From NCBI GenBank assembly GCA_900637135.1, contig LR134353.1, positions 2,480,001 through 2,544,000 on the forward strand: DNA of 64,000 nucleotides. The letters are read 5' to 3'. Source of the DNA: Mycolicibacterium flavescens. Lineage in GTDB: Bacteria; Actinomycetota; Actinomycetes; Mycobacteriales; Mycobacteriaceae. Under the pieces are notes generated by a model, which saw only the letters and a program-made list of their open reading frames with translations, had not been told where the DNA came from and made no database searches. This document shows positions 33,770 through 43,924 of this stretch, in pieces. Positions within the stretch are counted from its first letter, which is position 1, and the number at the start of each line of letters is the position of its first letter. Both the position numbers and the translations under genes were made by a program.

Positions 33770-34417
33770 GTGAAATCCTCGCGTGTGTCTCTTCCCGTTG
33801 GACTGTTCGCCTGCACCGCATCGATGGTTCTGGCTCTTGCGGCGTGCGGCTCGGACACGGAAGCGTCATCGACCACTACGACGTCCTCGACGAGCACGTC
33901 CTCTCTGGCCGACGAGTTCATCCCCCCACCCGTCGAGACGGGCGATCCCGCCAGCGCGATGTGCCCGACGGCCCCGCCGCAGTTCGGTGGCACTCCCGAG
34001 TGGACCCTCAATGGCGAGACGGGCAGCGTAGCCGTCACCGGATCCACCGACTCGACGGCACCGCTGATCAACGTGCAGCCGCCGTTCAGCGTGTCCGAGA
34101 CCCAGGTGCAGACGTTGAAGCCCGGTGACGGACCGGTCGTCTCCGAGACGGCCACCGTTTTCGTCTGCTACATGGGCGTCAACGGACGCGACGGGTCCGT
34201 GTTCGACAACAGCTACGAGCGCGGCATGCCGGTCGACTTCCCGCTCGACGGGGTCGTGCCCGGCTTCCAGAAGGCCATCGCCGGACAGAAGGTGGGGTCG
34301 ACGGTCGCCGTGGCGATGACGTCCGCCGACGGCTACCCCGAAGGTCAGCCCGCCGCGGGTATCCAACCTGGCGACTCACTCATCTTCGCCATCAAGATCC
34401 TCGACGCCTCGAGCTGA
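33770..34417 (+). CDS. FKBP-type peptidyl-prolyl isomerase lipoprotein
   Basis: A lipoprotein signal (SMVLALAAC) is followed by a Thr/Ser-rich linker. The C-terminal domain is FKBP-like: VFVCYMGVNGRDGSVFDNSYERG, then VVPGFQKAIAGQKVGSTV and a final hydrophobic strand LIFAIKILD. It should catalyse proline isomerisation of secreted proteins. GTG 33770 or 33761 can start it. It is divergent from the FAD-oxidoreductase gene. Confidence 0.85.
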   Translation: MKSSRVSLPVGLFACTASMVLALAACGSDTEASSTTTTSSTSTSSLADEFIPPPVETGDPASAMCPTAPPQFGGTPEWTLNGETGSVAVTGSTDSTAPLINVQPPFSVSETQVQTLKPGDGPVVSETATVFVCYMGVNGRDGSVFDNSYERGMPVDFPLDGVVPGFQKAIAGQKVGSTVAVAMTSADGYPEGQPAAGIQPGDSLIFAIKILDASS

Positions 34418-34427
34418 CCCGTAGCGG

Positions 34428-34775
34428 TCAGCCGCCGGCGGTGACCGGGTTCTTCGACAGGTGGATGAAGGCGCCGTTCTTCCACACGCCCCAGCGTCCG
34501 CCCCAGCCCGAGTGCCACACGACGGGCTCGCCGAGCCAGAACTCAGCGGGCTTCCGCGGTGCCCACGACGGAACCGGTTCCCCGGCCATCGGCCGCGCCG
34601 GCGGCGGAGACACACCAGGCGGAGGCGGTGCATAAGGATTGGGGGCCTCCGCGGCCAGCATCGGCGGTGGGGGCGGCGGTGGAGACGGCTGGGCGCTTGC
34701 CGGAGCGGTCAGCCCTAGAGTCGTCGCTGTCAGTCCGCCTGCAATGGCAGCCAGCGTGGTCTTGGAAAACCTCAT
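34428..34775 (-). CDS. Secreted proline-rich small protein
   Basis: A 115-aa protein from ATG 34775, set by GGAGG seven bases upstream. A signal peptide (TTLAAIAGGLTATTLGLTAPASA) is followed by a polyproline stretch and a Trp-rich C-terminal module (WHSGWGGRWGVWKNGAFIH). Similar cell-wall-associated proteins are common in mycobacteria. Function unknown. Confidence 0.7.
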   Translation of the reverse strand: MRFSKTTLAAIAGGLTATTLGLTAPASAQPSPPPPPPPMLAAEAPNPYAPPPPGVSPPPARPMAGEPVPSWAPRKPAEFWLGEPVVWHSGWGGRWGVWKNGAFIHLSKNPVTAGG

Positions 34776-34865
34776 AAGCATGCCTCCAGCGGTAGTCGCG
34801 AATCCGATGCTTCGAATTTATAGCCTGCATTTGCTGCGGCCAAACCCAGGGCGTGTCTGTACCTA

Positions 34866-36446
34866 CTACGGCTCGCGGCTCTCGTCGCGGTCCGACGCGT
34901 CGCTGTCCTCGGTTTCTTCCTGTGTGTCCCCCGTCGGCTTCGGTTGCAGCGCGACGCTGCGCGTCCGCGGGATGATCTCCGACGGTTGATCCTCGGCCGG
35001 CAGCAGGTGCACGACGCGCCCGACAGCACGACGCAGCCCGGGTGGCCCTTCCTTGCGGACGAAGTCGCCGATCCGGCCGGCCCGGTAGCGCAGCGGCGAG
35101 CCGATGAACTCACCCAGCACCACGCCACTGCCCAGGGCCAGCGCGATCGCGATCGCCGACATCATCTGCCGGAGGCCGTTGTCGAAGTTGCCGTCGACGG
35201 CAAAGGAGAACACCGCGCGAAACACCGCCAGGCCCGGCAGCATCGGCATGATCCCCGCGGTGGCCGTCACCAAGGCAGGTGCTTGCCGACGGATCGAGAT
35301 CAACGTGGCGACCAGACCGACACCGACCGCAGCGGCACCGCTCGCGAACACCTGACCGAACCCCGCATTGCCCAGGGCTATCAGGACCGCCTCGGCGAGT
35401 CCGGCTGCAAGCCCTGCGGTGAGGATGGCCCGCAGCGGCGCATAGCTCGCCACGGTCAGGCAGGCGCCCGCCAGCGCCGCGCCGAACACCGCGACCGCGA
35501 TCCGTACCCCCCCGCTCGGCGCGATGAACGATTCGGTCGCATCGACATGCAGCGAGATGGTCACGCCGGCGATCTCCGCGATCTGCAGGCCGGCGAGGAT
35601 GCCCACGACGATCCCCGACGTCAGCAACACCGCTTCGCCCAACCGGGCGAGCGAGGTCAGCATGTAGCCGGTCACCGCGTCCTGCATCGCGCCGACGAAC
35701 GTCAAACCTGACAGCAGCACCACGATGCCGGTGGCCACCATGACCGTCGGTCCGATATCGGCATACAAAAAGGCCGCCACGGCGACCGAGGTCGCGATCG
35801 CCGCGCCTGCGACGTGTTGGAAGAAGAACGGCGTACCCCAGCGATTCAGCCGTCGCCCCACCTGGTCGATGACCCCCGACGTGACTGCGGCCAGGATGCA
35901 GGTCAACCAGCCACCACCGAGAAGCATGGCGATGCCCAGAGCGAAACCCGCCCAGCCCGCGGTCGCGAGCCACCGTGGGTAGGGGTGCGGCCGCTCGGTC
36001 AACTCGTCCATCGCCTCGTGAGCTTGATCGACCGTCACACCGCCGGAGGTGATCCGCTGAACCAGCCGGTCGAGTTCTCCCAGTCGCGTGTAGTCCGTTG
36101 ACCGGGCGTGCACTGCTCGAACGATGGTGACGGGTGGGCTGTCCGCGGTCGGCAGAGCGGACACGATGACGGTGGTGACGAAGATGTCGACGACACAGTC
36201 GGTCAGTCGATATGCCTGGGCGACGTCCTGGGCGGTCGCGACGACGTCGGCAGTGCCCGAGCCCGAAGACAGCATCACCTCGGCGAGGCGGATCGTCAGA
36301 TCGAGAACCTTGCGGGTGTGCAGGTCGCCCATCCCATCGGAACGGCGGCGCCGCTGACCCGCGACCGGCGCCGGATCGCGCGGGCCGCGCAGCGCATTGC
36401 GTAAGCCGCGGCGGACGCGGCCACGCGGTGTTCGATCTAACGGCAT
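34866..36446 (-). CDS. ThrE-type threonine/serine exporter family protein
   Basis: A 526-aa membrane protein with the two-part ThrE layout: an N-terminal cytosolic domain (RLAEVMLSSGSGTADV) and about ten membrane helices containing GFALGIAMLLGGGW and GIMPMLPGLAVFRAVF. Both DUF1212-like and DUF3815-like halves are fused, as in corynebacterial ThrE. ATG 36446 overlaps the end of the next gene by 10 bases. Likely exports small amino acids. Confidence 0.85.
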   Translation of the reverse strand: MPLDRTPRGRVRRGLRNALRGPRDPAPVAGQRRRRSDGMGDLHTRKVLDLTIRLAEVMLSSGSGTADVVATAQDVAQAYRLTDCVVDIFVTTVIVSALPTADSPPVTIVRAVHARSTDYTRLGELDRLVQRITSGGVTVDQAHEAMDELTERPHPYPRWLATAGWAGFALGIAMLLGGGWLTCILAAVTSGVIDQVGRRLNRWGTPFFFQHVAGAAIATSVAVAAFLYADIGPTVMVATGIVVLLSGLTFVGAMQDAVTGYMLTSLARLGEAVLLTSGIVVGILAGLQIAEIAGVTISLHVDATESFIAPSGGVRIAVAVFGAALAGACLTVASYAPLRAILTAGLAAGLAEAVLIALGNAGFGQVFASGAAAVGVGLVATLISIRRQAPALVTATAGIMPMLPGLAVFRAVFSFAVDGNFDNGLRQMMSAIAIALALGSGVVLGEFIGSPLRYRAGRIGDFVRKEGPPGLRRAVGRVVHLLPAEDQPSEIIPRTRSVALQPKPTGDTQEETEDSDASDRDESREP

Positions 36447-36955
36447 CGACGTGAACGATACTGACGTGCGGGCATCATGGCCCAGGCGGCTAATCCCGCT
36501 GCGGCGCCCGACAACACATGCCAGAGGCCGTGGTACTGCCACAGGCTATCGGGCCGGCACAGCGGCGAGTCCGTGCGCCCGGCGGCATAGGCGGCCAGGC
36601 CGAGCGCGAAGACCACTGCAGCCGCGACCCACACCGAGCGCCGCCCTCGCGCGCTGCCGACCACCCCGAGCACACACACCGCCGCAAGGCCGACAATCGG
36701 CCAGTCGTGCACCGGTCCCGCCCAGTGCGGTTGAGGTCCGTGAAAGACGAAGCTGCCGAAGCCGACAGCCACCAACGCCACTCCTGCGGCTCCCGCCAGC
36801 ACCGCTCTACCGCCTAGGGCCCAGGACAGGACGGCTATTCCCACGACGACGTACGCCAGGCTGGTGAGAGCGAGGACGGGTTGGCCAAGCATCGTGTCGC
36901 CAATGCGCTCGCAGTCCGAGCGTCCGAAGGCCGCCGCGGCGGTCCAGCCCTGCAT
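36437..36955 (-). CDS. Small membrane protein resembling the ceramidase/CREST fold
   Basis: A 172-aa protein with about six membrane helices. It carries SFVFHGPQPHWAGPVHDWPI and, at the end, YHGLWHVLSGAAAG. The pattern of Ser/His, Asp and a final HxxxH resembles alkaline ceramidase and related CREST hydrolases, which use these residues to bind zinc. The match is by pattern only. It is coupled to the exporter gene by a 10-base overlap. Confidence 0.55.
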   Translation of the reverse strand: MQGWTAAAAFGRSDCERIGDTMLGQPVLALTSLAYVVVGIAVLSWALGGRAVLAGAAGVALVAVGFGSFVFHGPQPHWAGPVHDWPIVGLAAVCVLGVVGSARGRRSVWVAAAVVFALGLAAYAAGRTDSPLCRPDSLWQYHGLWHVLSGAAAGLAAWAMMPARQYRSRRCR

Positions 36956-37133
36956 TCAACTCACGATAGCCACCCATGGTGCCGGCGAAGCGAACTGAGC
37001 GTATTCCTCTGTGCTACAGCCGTATTGTGTGCGCAGCCACCGACCATCCCGCCAGGCAGGAGTGGCCAGATTCCGTTGAATCTTGGCTACTTTGCCACTA
37101 GTCGGGCACGCCGCAACCGGGCACCCTCACGGC

Positions 37134-37841
37134 ATGCGCACCGAAGACATGGCCACGCTGGCCGACGCGAAAGCCGACATGGACAGCTGGGCCCTACCCG
37201 ATACCGAAATCTGCTCGGAAGCACTGCGATACGTCATCGACGTCTCCCCGGATTTCCTCATCAACCACTGTGTCCGCAGTTATCTGTTCGCGCGCGAGAT
37301 CGCCTCGAGCCAGGGTATGCGCAGCGGTACCGACTACGACGACGAACTCGTCTTCCTCGCCTGTCTCCTGCACGACCTGGGTGTCACGGATGCCGGTAGG
37401 GGTGATCAGCGATTCGAGGTCGACGGAGCCGATGCGGCAGCGGACTTCCTTCGCCGACACGGGCTTTCGGGCGATCGGATCACGACGGTGTGGCAGGCGA
37501 TCGCACTTCACACCAGCGCCGGGTTGGCGAACCGGTTCGGGCCCGAGCAGGCGGTGGTCTTCAACGGAATCGCCCTCGACATCAACGGCATGGACACACA
37601 CCTGCTCTCCCCCGGCTTCGCCGACCGGGTCCACGCCGCGTGGCCACGTCACGACCTCGGGTACGCGATCGCCGACGCCGTGGCCCGCGATGTCCGCCTC
37701 AACCCGATGAAGGCTCCCCCGTTCTCGTTTCCCGCGCACCTGCACGAACTGATCAACGGGTCGTCGTTCTCGTTCTTCGATTTCGTGCGCGCGTCCGGGT
37801 GGGGCGATCAGCCGTTGCGCGGCGACGCGAGAGTCCCATGA
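37134..37841 (+). CDS. HD-domain phosphohydrolase-like protein
   Basis: A 235-aa protein from ATG 37134. The HD signature is FLACLLHDLGVTD, with preceding NHCVRSYLFAREIA and a distal HTSAGLANRFGPE, similar to cyanamide-hydratase-like HD proteins. The enzymatic activity is unknown. It overlaps the DJ-1/PfpI gene (ATGA) and forms a three-gene operon with it. Confidence 0.85.
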   Translation: MRTEDMATLADAKADMDSWALPDTEICSEALRYVIDVSPDFLINHCVRSYLFAREIASSQGMRSGTDYDDELVFLACLLHDLGVTDAGRGDQRFEVDGADAAADFLRRHGLSGDRITTVWQAIALHTSAGLANRFGPEQAVVFNGIALDINGMDTHLLSPGFADRVHAAWPRHDLGYAIADAVARDVRLNPMKAPPFSFPAHLHELINGSSFSFFDFVRASGWGDQPLRGDARVP

Positions 37842-38506
37842 CGTCGATGCATGCACAGATCGTGTTGTTCGACGGCTTCGACCCACTCGACGCCGTCGCC
37901 CCGTACGAAGTGCTCGTCGCGGGCAGCGACTTCGTCGCAGGCGAACTGGAAGTCGAGTTCGTCTCGGCCGAGGGTCCGCGGCCGGTAGTCAGCGGTTCGC
38001 GGGGGCTGACGTTAAACGCGACCGCCCGACTCGACCCCGCCAAGCCGGGTTTCGTGATCGTGCCCGGCGCGGCAGGCCCTATCGACGGCGACCCCGATGA
38101 GGGCGTCGCGACCATCCCCGTCCTGCTCGCCCGTTTCGGCGAGACCGCCGCGGTGCCGATGATGCGTAAAGCCTTCGCCAATCCGGACATCACGGTCGCG
38201 ACCGTATGCGGTGGGTCGCTCGCGCTGGCGATGGCGGGCCTGCTCGACGGCCGCCACGCCACCACCCACCATCTCGGTGTGGACGTGCTCCACGCGACAG
38301 GCGCAATTCCGGTGGCGGCCAGGGTCGTCGACGACGATGACCTGGTCACCGCAGGCGGCGTCACGTCGGGGCTGGACCTTGCGCTCCATCTGCTCGACCG
38401 AAGCTACGGTCCGCGCATCGCATTGGCCATCGAGGAGTTGTTCGCCTACGAGCGGCGGGGCACCGTCTGGACCGACACCGGGCGCGCACCGAAAGCCTCG
38501 GCATGA
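37838..38506 (+). CDS. DJ-1/PfpI-family protein
   Basis: A 222-aa protein. The N-terminal IVLFDGFDPLDAVAPYEVL and the nucleophile-elbow VATVCGGSLALAMAGLLDGR, with the expected Cys, match the DJ-1/PfpI/isocyanide-hydratase group. THHLGVDVL follows. Likely a thiol enzyme on a small metabolite or a stress protein. Overlaps both neighbours by four bases. Confidence 0.88.
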   Translation: MTSMHAQIVLFDGFDPLDAVAPYEVLVAGSDFVAGELEVEFVSAEGPRPVVSGSRGLTLNATARLDPAKPGFVIVPGAAGPIDGDPDEGVATIPVLLARFGETAAVPMMRKAFANPDITVATVCGGSLALAMAGLLDGRHATTHHLGVDVLHATGAIPVAARVVDDDDLVTAGGVTSGLDLALHLLDRSYGPRIALAIEELFAYERRGTVWTDTGRAPKASA

Positions 38507-38817
38507 CGAGCGTCGTCGGCGACTGGGATGTGCGCATCAAAACACCGGTCGGAACCTTGGAAGTGGTGTACAGCTTCGTCGAACAAAACGGTGCGATCAC
38601 CGGCACCGCGCAGAGCAACTCAGAACGCGTGCCGCTGAGTGACATCACTCTGGTCGAAGACGTTGACGGACAACGGGTCACATGGCGGCAGACGGTGACC
38701 AAACCGATGAGGCTCAAACTCGAGTTCGATGTGCAGGTGCACGGCGACCACCTGACCGGTCACTCGCGTGCGGGACGGCTGCCGCGCTCGGCGGTCTCCG
38801 GGGTGCGACGCGCCTGA
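38503..38817 (+). CDS. Small lipocalin-like hypothetical protein
   Basis: A 104-aa all-beta protein (GDWDVRIKTPVGTLEVVYSFVEQNGAITGTAQ) with the alternating strand pattern of a small beta barrel. No signal peptide. It overlaps the DJ-1 gene (ATGA), so it belongs to the operon. Binding of a small ligand is conceivable; function unknown. Confidence 0.65.
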   Translation: MTSVVGDWDVRIKTPVGTLEVVYSFVEQNGAITGTAQSNSERVPLSDITLVEDVDGQRVTWRQTVTKPMRLKLEFDVQVHGDHLTGHSRAGRLPRSAVSGVRRA

Positions 38818-38829
38818 CGGACGACCGTG

Positions 38830-39129
38830 TCAGCCGTCTTCTGGCGGTGCTACGTTCGCCTGCCACCGCCGGCGTCGCTGCTCGTCGGTCTGCTCCCACC
38901 ACGGCGGCGAGCCCCGCTCACCCAACGCGACCTTGACCGCGTGCACACCGGCCCGCGCGGTCTGCTCGTCTGCAGTTCCCTTGGTGCGGCGCACTTCTCG
39001 GCGCCACGCCATGAGTATTCGGGTCAACTCCGCGCGCCGATCCTCGGGTATGGCCGGATCGGTGGCGCGCCACCGGCGACCGTTGATGACGAGGAAGTGG
39101 CCGTCATCGGTCAGCTGGGGCTCACCCAT
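38830..39129 (-). CDS. Conserved mycobacterial hypothetical protein, 99 aa
   Basis: A small, charged protein starting GEPQLTDDGHFLVINGRRWRATDPAIPE, with a helical middle and Trp-rich end (PPWWEQTDEQRRRRWQ). I recognise this as a widespread short actinobacterial family of unknown function. It converges on the preceding gene. Confidence 0.65.
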   Translation of the reverse strand: MGEPQLTDDGHFLVINGRRWRATDPAIPEDRRAELTRILMAWRREVRRTKGTADEQTARAGVHAVKVALGERGSPPWWEQTDEQRRRRWQANVAPPEDG

Positions 39130-39160
39130 CGGCGGATACTAGCTCCGGGCGAATCCTGCT

Positions 39161-39568
39161 TTACGGGCACGGCCCGGGGATGAACAGCGACCAGCACCAG
39201 CCCGGCGGAAGGGGCGGGGTGAAGCCGGGCGGTGGTGGTGGCGGCGGTGGTGGCGCCTCGCCTTCGAAGATGTTCTGCGCCACGTTGCCCTGCCCGTGGT
39301 AGACGTACCAATACGTGTGGCACACGTTGTTGTCCCATACCACCGGATTCACCCGCAGATTCCCGGTCTGCACCGGCGGATCACCCGGGCACCACCGGCA
39401 AGGCCCCGACGGATTCTCGTCCGGACATCCGGGCCACGCTTGCTGCGGCGCCAGCCCGCCGGGCAGCGCTTGGGCCGTGCCCGCCAGCGACCCGAAGCCG
39501 GCGCTCGTGATCGCGAACGACATCAATGCCGCGCCGAGGATTCGCTTCGATGTGTGAGGTGTGGTCAT
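39161..39568 (-). CDS. Secreted Cys/Pro-rich protein
   Basis: A 135-aa protein from ATG 39568 with a signal peptide (ILGAALMSFAITSAGFGSLAGTAQA). The mature part has six or more cysteines (WPGCPDENPSGPCRWCPGD, VCHTYW, WCWSL, GPCP) and a polyproline run. Family: small exported mycobacterial proteins with disulfides. Function unknown. Confidence 0.65.
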   Translation of the reverse strand: MTTPHTSKRILGAALMSFAITSAGFGSLAGTAQALPGGLAPQQAWPGCPDENPSGPCRWCPGDPPVQTGNLRVNPVVWDNNVCHTYWYVYHGQGNVAQNIFEGEAPPPPPPPPPGFTPPLPPGWCWSLFIPGPCP

Positions 39569-39718
39569 GTTTCGCCCTCTTGCTCGGTTCGGCGCTCGAT
39601 GGCCGTCGTCGAGGCAAGTACACGAGATCCGGTCGGCTACCGATCCCAACTCCGCGGTTTCCGTGACAAGGGGTTCGGGTATCGCTCGGCGAGACCATCG
39701 TGGACTAGGAGAGAACTG

Positions 39719-39859
39719 ATGAGCTCACCCGAACAAGCCTCCGACGACGCGAACCAGGGTGAGGGCGCGGAGCAAGGCGTCCCGCCGACGGCTCCCGCGT
39801 ATTCGTCGCCGCCGCCCGAGGGAATCCCTTCGGCCGACGACAAGGACGGAGCCAACTAG
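39719..39859 (+). CDS. Small acidic hydrophilic protein, 46 aa
   Basis: ATG 39719 has a good ribosome site, AGGAGAG, six bases upstream. The product (SSPEQASDDANQGEGAEQGV, then a Pro-rich end) is acidic and probably disordered. The good start signal in a gap of 300 bases is the main support. Function unknown. Confidence 0.5.
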   Translation: MSSPEQASDDANQGEGAEQGVPPTAPAYSSPPPEGIPSADDKDGAN

Positions 39860-39892
39860 CGCCGCCGGCACACTAGCGGAGGCGGTGCCGAG

Positions 39893-40327
39893 TCACGACC
39901 CCCTGCGCAGATCAGCAAGCGAGTTCTGCACACCGCCGTCCATGCGGATCTGAATACCGGCCACCGCCAGCATTACCGCTGAGGTGACCAGATGCACGAT
40001 CGCGTCGGTGATGTTGTTGGGGAACGTGAACACGTACGCCACCTGGTGGGAGAAGAACGCCCAGATGCCCGGCAACGCGCCCGCCACCGCCGCGACGAGC
40101 AGATACAACACCGACCACGACTTGCGAAACGCGAACACCAGTCCCGGTCCGAACAGGGCGAGACCGGCGACGGCGTGCCAGCCGTTGTAGTCCATTCCGA
40201 GTACCTGCGCAGTCGGTGCGCCCGGGCCCGTCGCGAAGCTCGGCTCCACAATGAAGCCGATCACCGCCTGTATGACGTGGAACGCGGCGATGACCAGCAG
40301 GCCGACCTGGGCGAAACTCCACTTCAC
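39893..40327 (-). CDS. DUF4383-type membrane protein
   Basis: A 144-aa protein with four membrane helices. The family pattern (LLVIAAFHVIQAVIGFIV, then NGWHAVAGLALFGPGLVFAF, and NNITDAIVHLVTSAVMLAVA) matches DUF4383. GTG 40327 is preceded by GAAGGG. Function unknown. Confidence 0.75.
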   Translation of the reverse strand: MKWSFAQVGLLVIAAFHVIQAVIGFIVEPSFATGPGAPTAQVLGMDYNGWHAVAGLALFGPGLVFAFRKSWSVLYLLVAAVAGALPGIWAFFSHQVAYVFTFPNNITDAIVHLVTSAVMLAVAGIQIRMDGGVQNSLADLRRGS

Positions 40328-40448
40328 GGTGACACCCTTCTGGTTGTCGCTACCTCGGCAAATACTACGCTCGGTAGTAGCATTTTGTTAAGGGGTCGAG
40401 TGAAAATCCCGCCAGGCGGCTCGCCCACTCCGTCGCTAACCTGTCCGG

Positions 40449-41117
40449 GTGGCAGAAGTGCTGTCGGTGAACGTTGCGCGAGTGCGGGTCAATCCCGATG
40501 CGCCGTCGAGGTCGACGGGCATCGACAAGGTCGCCGTGGCGGACCGGGTCGCGGTGCGCGCGCCGGGACCGATGCGCGGCGGCCTGGGCAGCGGACTCGT
40601 CGGCGACACCATCGGCCATAAGAAGCTGCACGGCGGTGACGATCAGGCCGTCTACGCATATGCGCGAGAAGACCTCGACGACTGGGAAAGTCGACTGGAC
40701 CGCCGGTTGACCAACGGCATGTTCGGCGAGAACCTCACCACGATGAACGTCGACGTGACACAGGCGCGCATCGGTGAGCGTTGGCGCGTCGGCACCGACG
40801 GCCTCCTGCTCGAGGTTTCGGCGCCGCGCACACCGTGCCGCACCTTCGCGGCCTTTTTGCAGATCGACCGCTGGATGAAAACCTTCACCACGGCCGCCAA
40901 ACCCGGTGCGTACCTGCGTGTTGTCTCACCGGGAACGGTGGGCGCGGGCGACGAGATCTCCGTCGAGTACCGCCCCGACCACGAGGTGACCGTCGAGTTG
41001 GCGTTCCGCGCAAGGATGTCCGACGCGTCGTTGCTTCCACAGCTGCTCGCGGCCGACGCGTTGTCTGCCGAACTCAAGACCTACGTCCGCAAGCGCCTGT
41101 CGACCAACGGCAAATAG
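40449..41117 (+). CDS. MOSC-domain protein (YiiM-like)
   Basis: A 222-aa MOSC protein. It contains HGGDDQAVYAYAREDLDDWE, FGENLTTMNVDVTQARIGERW and the conserved Cys in PRTPCRTF, which binds the molybdenum-cofactor sulfur. YiiM/YuaD relatives reduce N-hydroxylated compounds. GTG 40449 follows the MOSC start pattern. Cytosolic. Confidence 0.88.
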   Translation: MAEVLSVNVARVRVNPDAPSRSTGIDKVAVADRVAVRAPGPMRGGLGSGLVGDTIGHKKLHGGDDQAVYAYAREDLDDWESRLDRRLTNGMFGENLTTMNVDVTQARIGERWRVGTDGLLLEVSAPRTPCRTFAAFLQIDRWMKTFTTAAKPGAYLRVVSPGTVGAGDEISVEYRPDHEVTVELAFRARMSDASLLPQLLAADALSAELKTYVRKRLSTNGK

Positions 41118-41260
41118 GCACCACCGCGGCCCGCCAGCGGAACCGTGACGCACCCCACGCTTTGGTAACGGGGCCGCTGCCGGTGCCGACATAACCGTCA
41201 GCAGCGGCTACGCGCGGCGGGTGTCCCGTATCGCGGCAGGTGTGAAGCAGCAGCGCCTGA

Positions 41261-42301
<1,041 letters not shown>

Positions 42302-42315
42302 GCTCGCTGACGCCG

Positions 42316-42344
42316 CTGGGCGACCGCCTCGTGCGGTCGCCCAG
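42316..42344 (+). terminator. Terminator hairpin after Ag85 gene
   Basis: CTGGGCGACCGC-CTCGT-GCGGTCGCCCAG is a perfect 12-bp stem with a 5-base loop, 14 bases after the stop. It is the strongest hairpin in the window. Confidence 0.7.
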
Positions 42345-42367
42345 TGCGCGTTGGAGACAATCACGGG

Positions 42368-43924
42368 GTGACGCAGCAGCCGCGACCGACCGTTCCCGCG
42401 CTCCTGGCGCATGCATGCCACGAATTCGGCGACCACACCTATCTGGTCACCCCGACGGACCGACTCACCTACCGTGAGGCGCACGAGCGCTCGGCCCGCA
42501 TTGCGCGGTGGCTTCTGGGGCAAGGCGTCGGCAAAGGAACCCGCGTCGGCCTGTTCTTTCCCAACGGGGTGGACTGGGTGCTCTGGTGGTTGGCGGCCTC
42601 CCGCATCGGCGCGCTGGTCGTGCCGCTGAGCACGCTCTACGCCCCGGCCGAGATCGCCAAAGTCACTCGGCTGGCCGACGTTGCGCTGATCGTCGCTCCC
42701 AGGCGCGTGCTGAGCATCGATGTCGCCGACCGGTTCGAAGCGGCCTGGCCGGAGTTGACGACCCAGCGGGGCGGAGGGTTGGCCATGACGGGCGCTCCGT
42801 ACCTACGTCGGCTCGTGTTCGTCGACGGCCCGGTTCCCCCTTGGGCCACGCGGTGGGACGGCGACGCCGACGGCCTACCGGACGAGCTGCTGGCCGCCGC
42901 GGAGGCCGAGGTGAGCCCCGCCGATCTGGCCGTTGTCATCCACACGTCGGGCTCGACAGCGGACCCGAAGGGCGTCATGCACACGCACGGTACCCTCGTG
43001 CGACAGACATCGACATGGCCGAACGCGATCCGCGCGGTATCCAAAAGCGAAGGTGCAGTGCGGATTCTGTGTGCGATGCCGTTCTTCTGGGTCGGCGGGC
43101 TGCTCGCGGCGACCGGTGCGCTGCACGAACCCGTCACGGTGCTCGTCATGCCGAAACTGGACGCCGAGGGCGCACTCGATCTGATCGAACGCGAGCGGGC
43201 CGCTGGAGTCGTCGGATGGCCCGCGTTCACCCAGCGGCTCCGTGAGCATCCGAGCTTTCCCGGCCGCGATCTGGCCTGCGCGCCGATGTTGCGCGACGGT
43301 CCGCTCGACATCGCGATGGTCGACGTACCCGACGGATATCCCGTGCATCGCACCATGTCCGAGACCGCGGGCGGGTTCGCATACACCGACATGTGCATCG
43401 TCGACGACGACGGCGCACTGGTTTCTGACGGGCAGGTCGGCGAACTGCTGATCCGCGGCATCGGCGTGATGGCCGGCTACAACAAACGCGAACGGTCGGA
43501 GACCTTCGACGAAGACGGTTGGTACCACACGGGCGATCGCGTCTACCGCAGACCGGGCGATCCGCGGCTGTTCTACGTGGGCCGGACCACCGACATGATC
43601 AAGGCCGCCGGGGCCAACGTCTCACCGCTCGAGGTCCAGGCGGTCATCGAGGAATCCCCCGCCGTGGCACAGTGTCTCGTGCTCGGTATCGACGACCCCC
43701 TACGCGGGGAGCAGGTGTGCGCAGTCGTCGTGCCCGCCGCCGCACGCGTCGACATCGACGCGTTGGCCGCCCACGCCCGCGCGCACCTGTCAACATACAA
43801 GGTGCCGACCCGCTGGGTGCTGGCCTCCAGTGACCAGATCCCGATCCTGTCCAGCGGAAAGTTCGACCGCAGGACGCTGAGCACCATGATCGTCGACGGC
43901 GTCCTCGAATCGGTTGTTCGGTGA
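42368..43924 (+). CDS. AMP-dependent acyl-CoA synthetase/ligase
   Basis: A 518-aa adenylating enzyme from GTG 42368. The P-loop-like HTSGSTADPKGVMHTHG, GWYHTGDRVYRR, the hinge GRTTDMIKAAGANVSPLEVQ and the C-terminal catalytic Lys in LSSGKFDRR are in place. It activates a carboxylic acid as acyl-AMP and then acyl-CoA; the acid is unknown. Its stop overlaps the dehalogenase start (GTGA), so the two were co-translated. Confidence 0.92.
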   Translation: MTQQPRPTVPALLAHACHEFGDHTYLVTPTDRLTYREAHERSARIARWLLGQGVGKGTRVGLFFPNGVDWVLWWLAASRIGALVVPLSTLYAPAEIAKVTRLADVALIVAPRRVLSIDVADRFEAAWPELTTQRGGGLAMTGAPYLRRLVFVDGPVPPWATRWDGDADGLPDELLAAAEAEVSPADLAVVIHTSGSTADPKGVMHTHGTLVRQTSTWPNAIRAVSKSEGAVRILCAMPFFWVGGLLAATGALHEPVTVLVMPKLDAEGALDLIERERAAGVVGWPAFTQRLREHPSFPGRDLACAPMLRDGPLDIAMVDVPDGYPVHRTMSETAGGFAYTDMCIVDDDGALVSDGQVGELLIRGIGVMAGYNKRERSETFDEDGWYHTGDRVYRRPGDPRLFYVGRTTDMIKAAGANVSPLEVQAVIEESPAVAQCLVLGIDDPLRGEQVCAVVVPAAARVDIDALAAHARAHLSTYKVPTRWVLASSDQIPILSSGKFDRRTLSTMIVDGVLESVVR

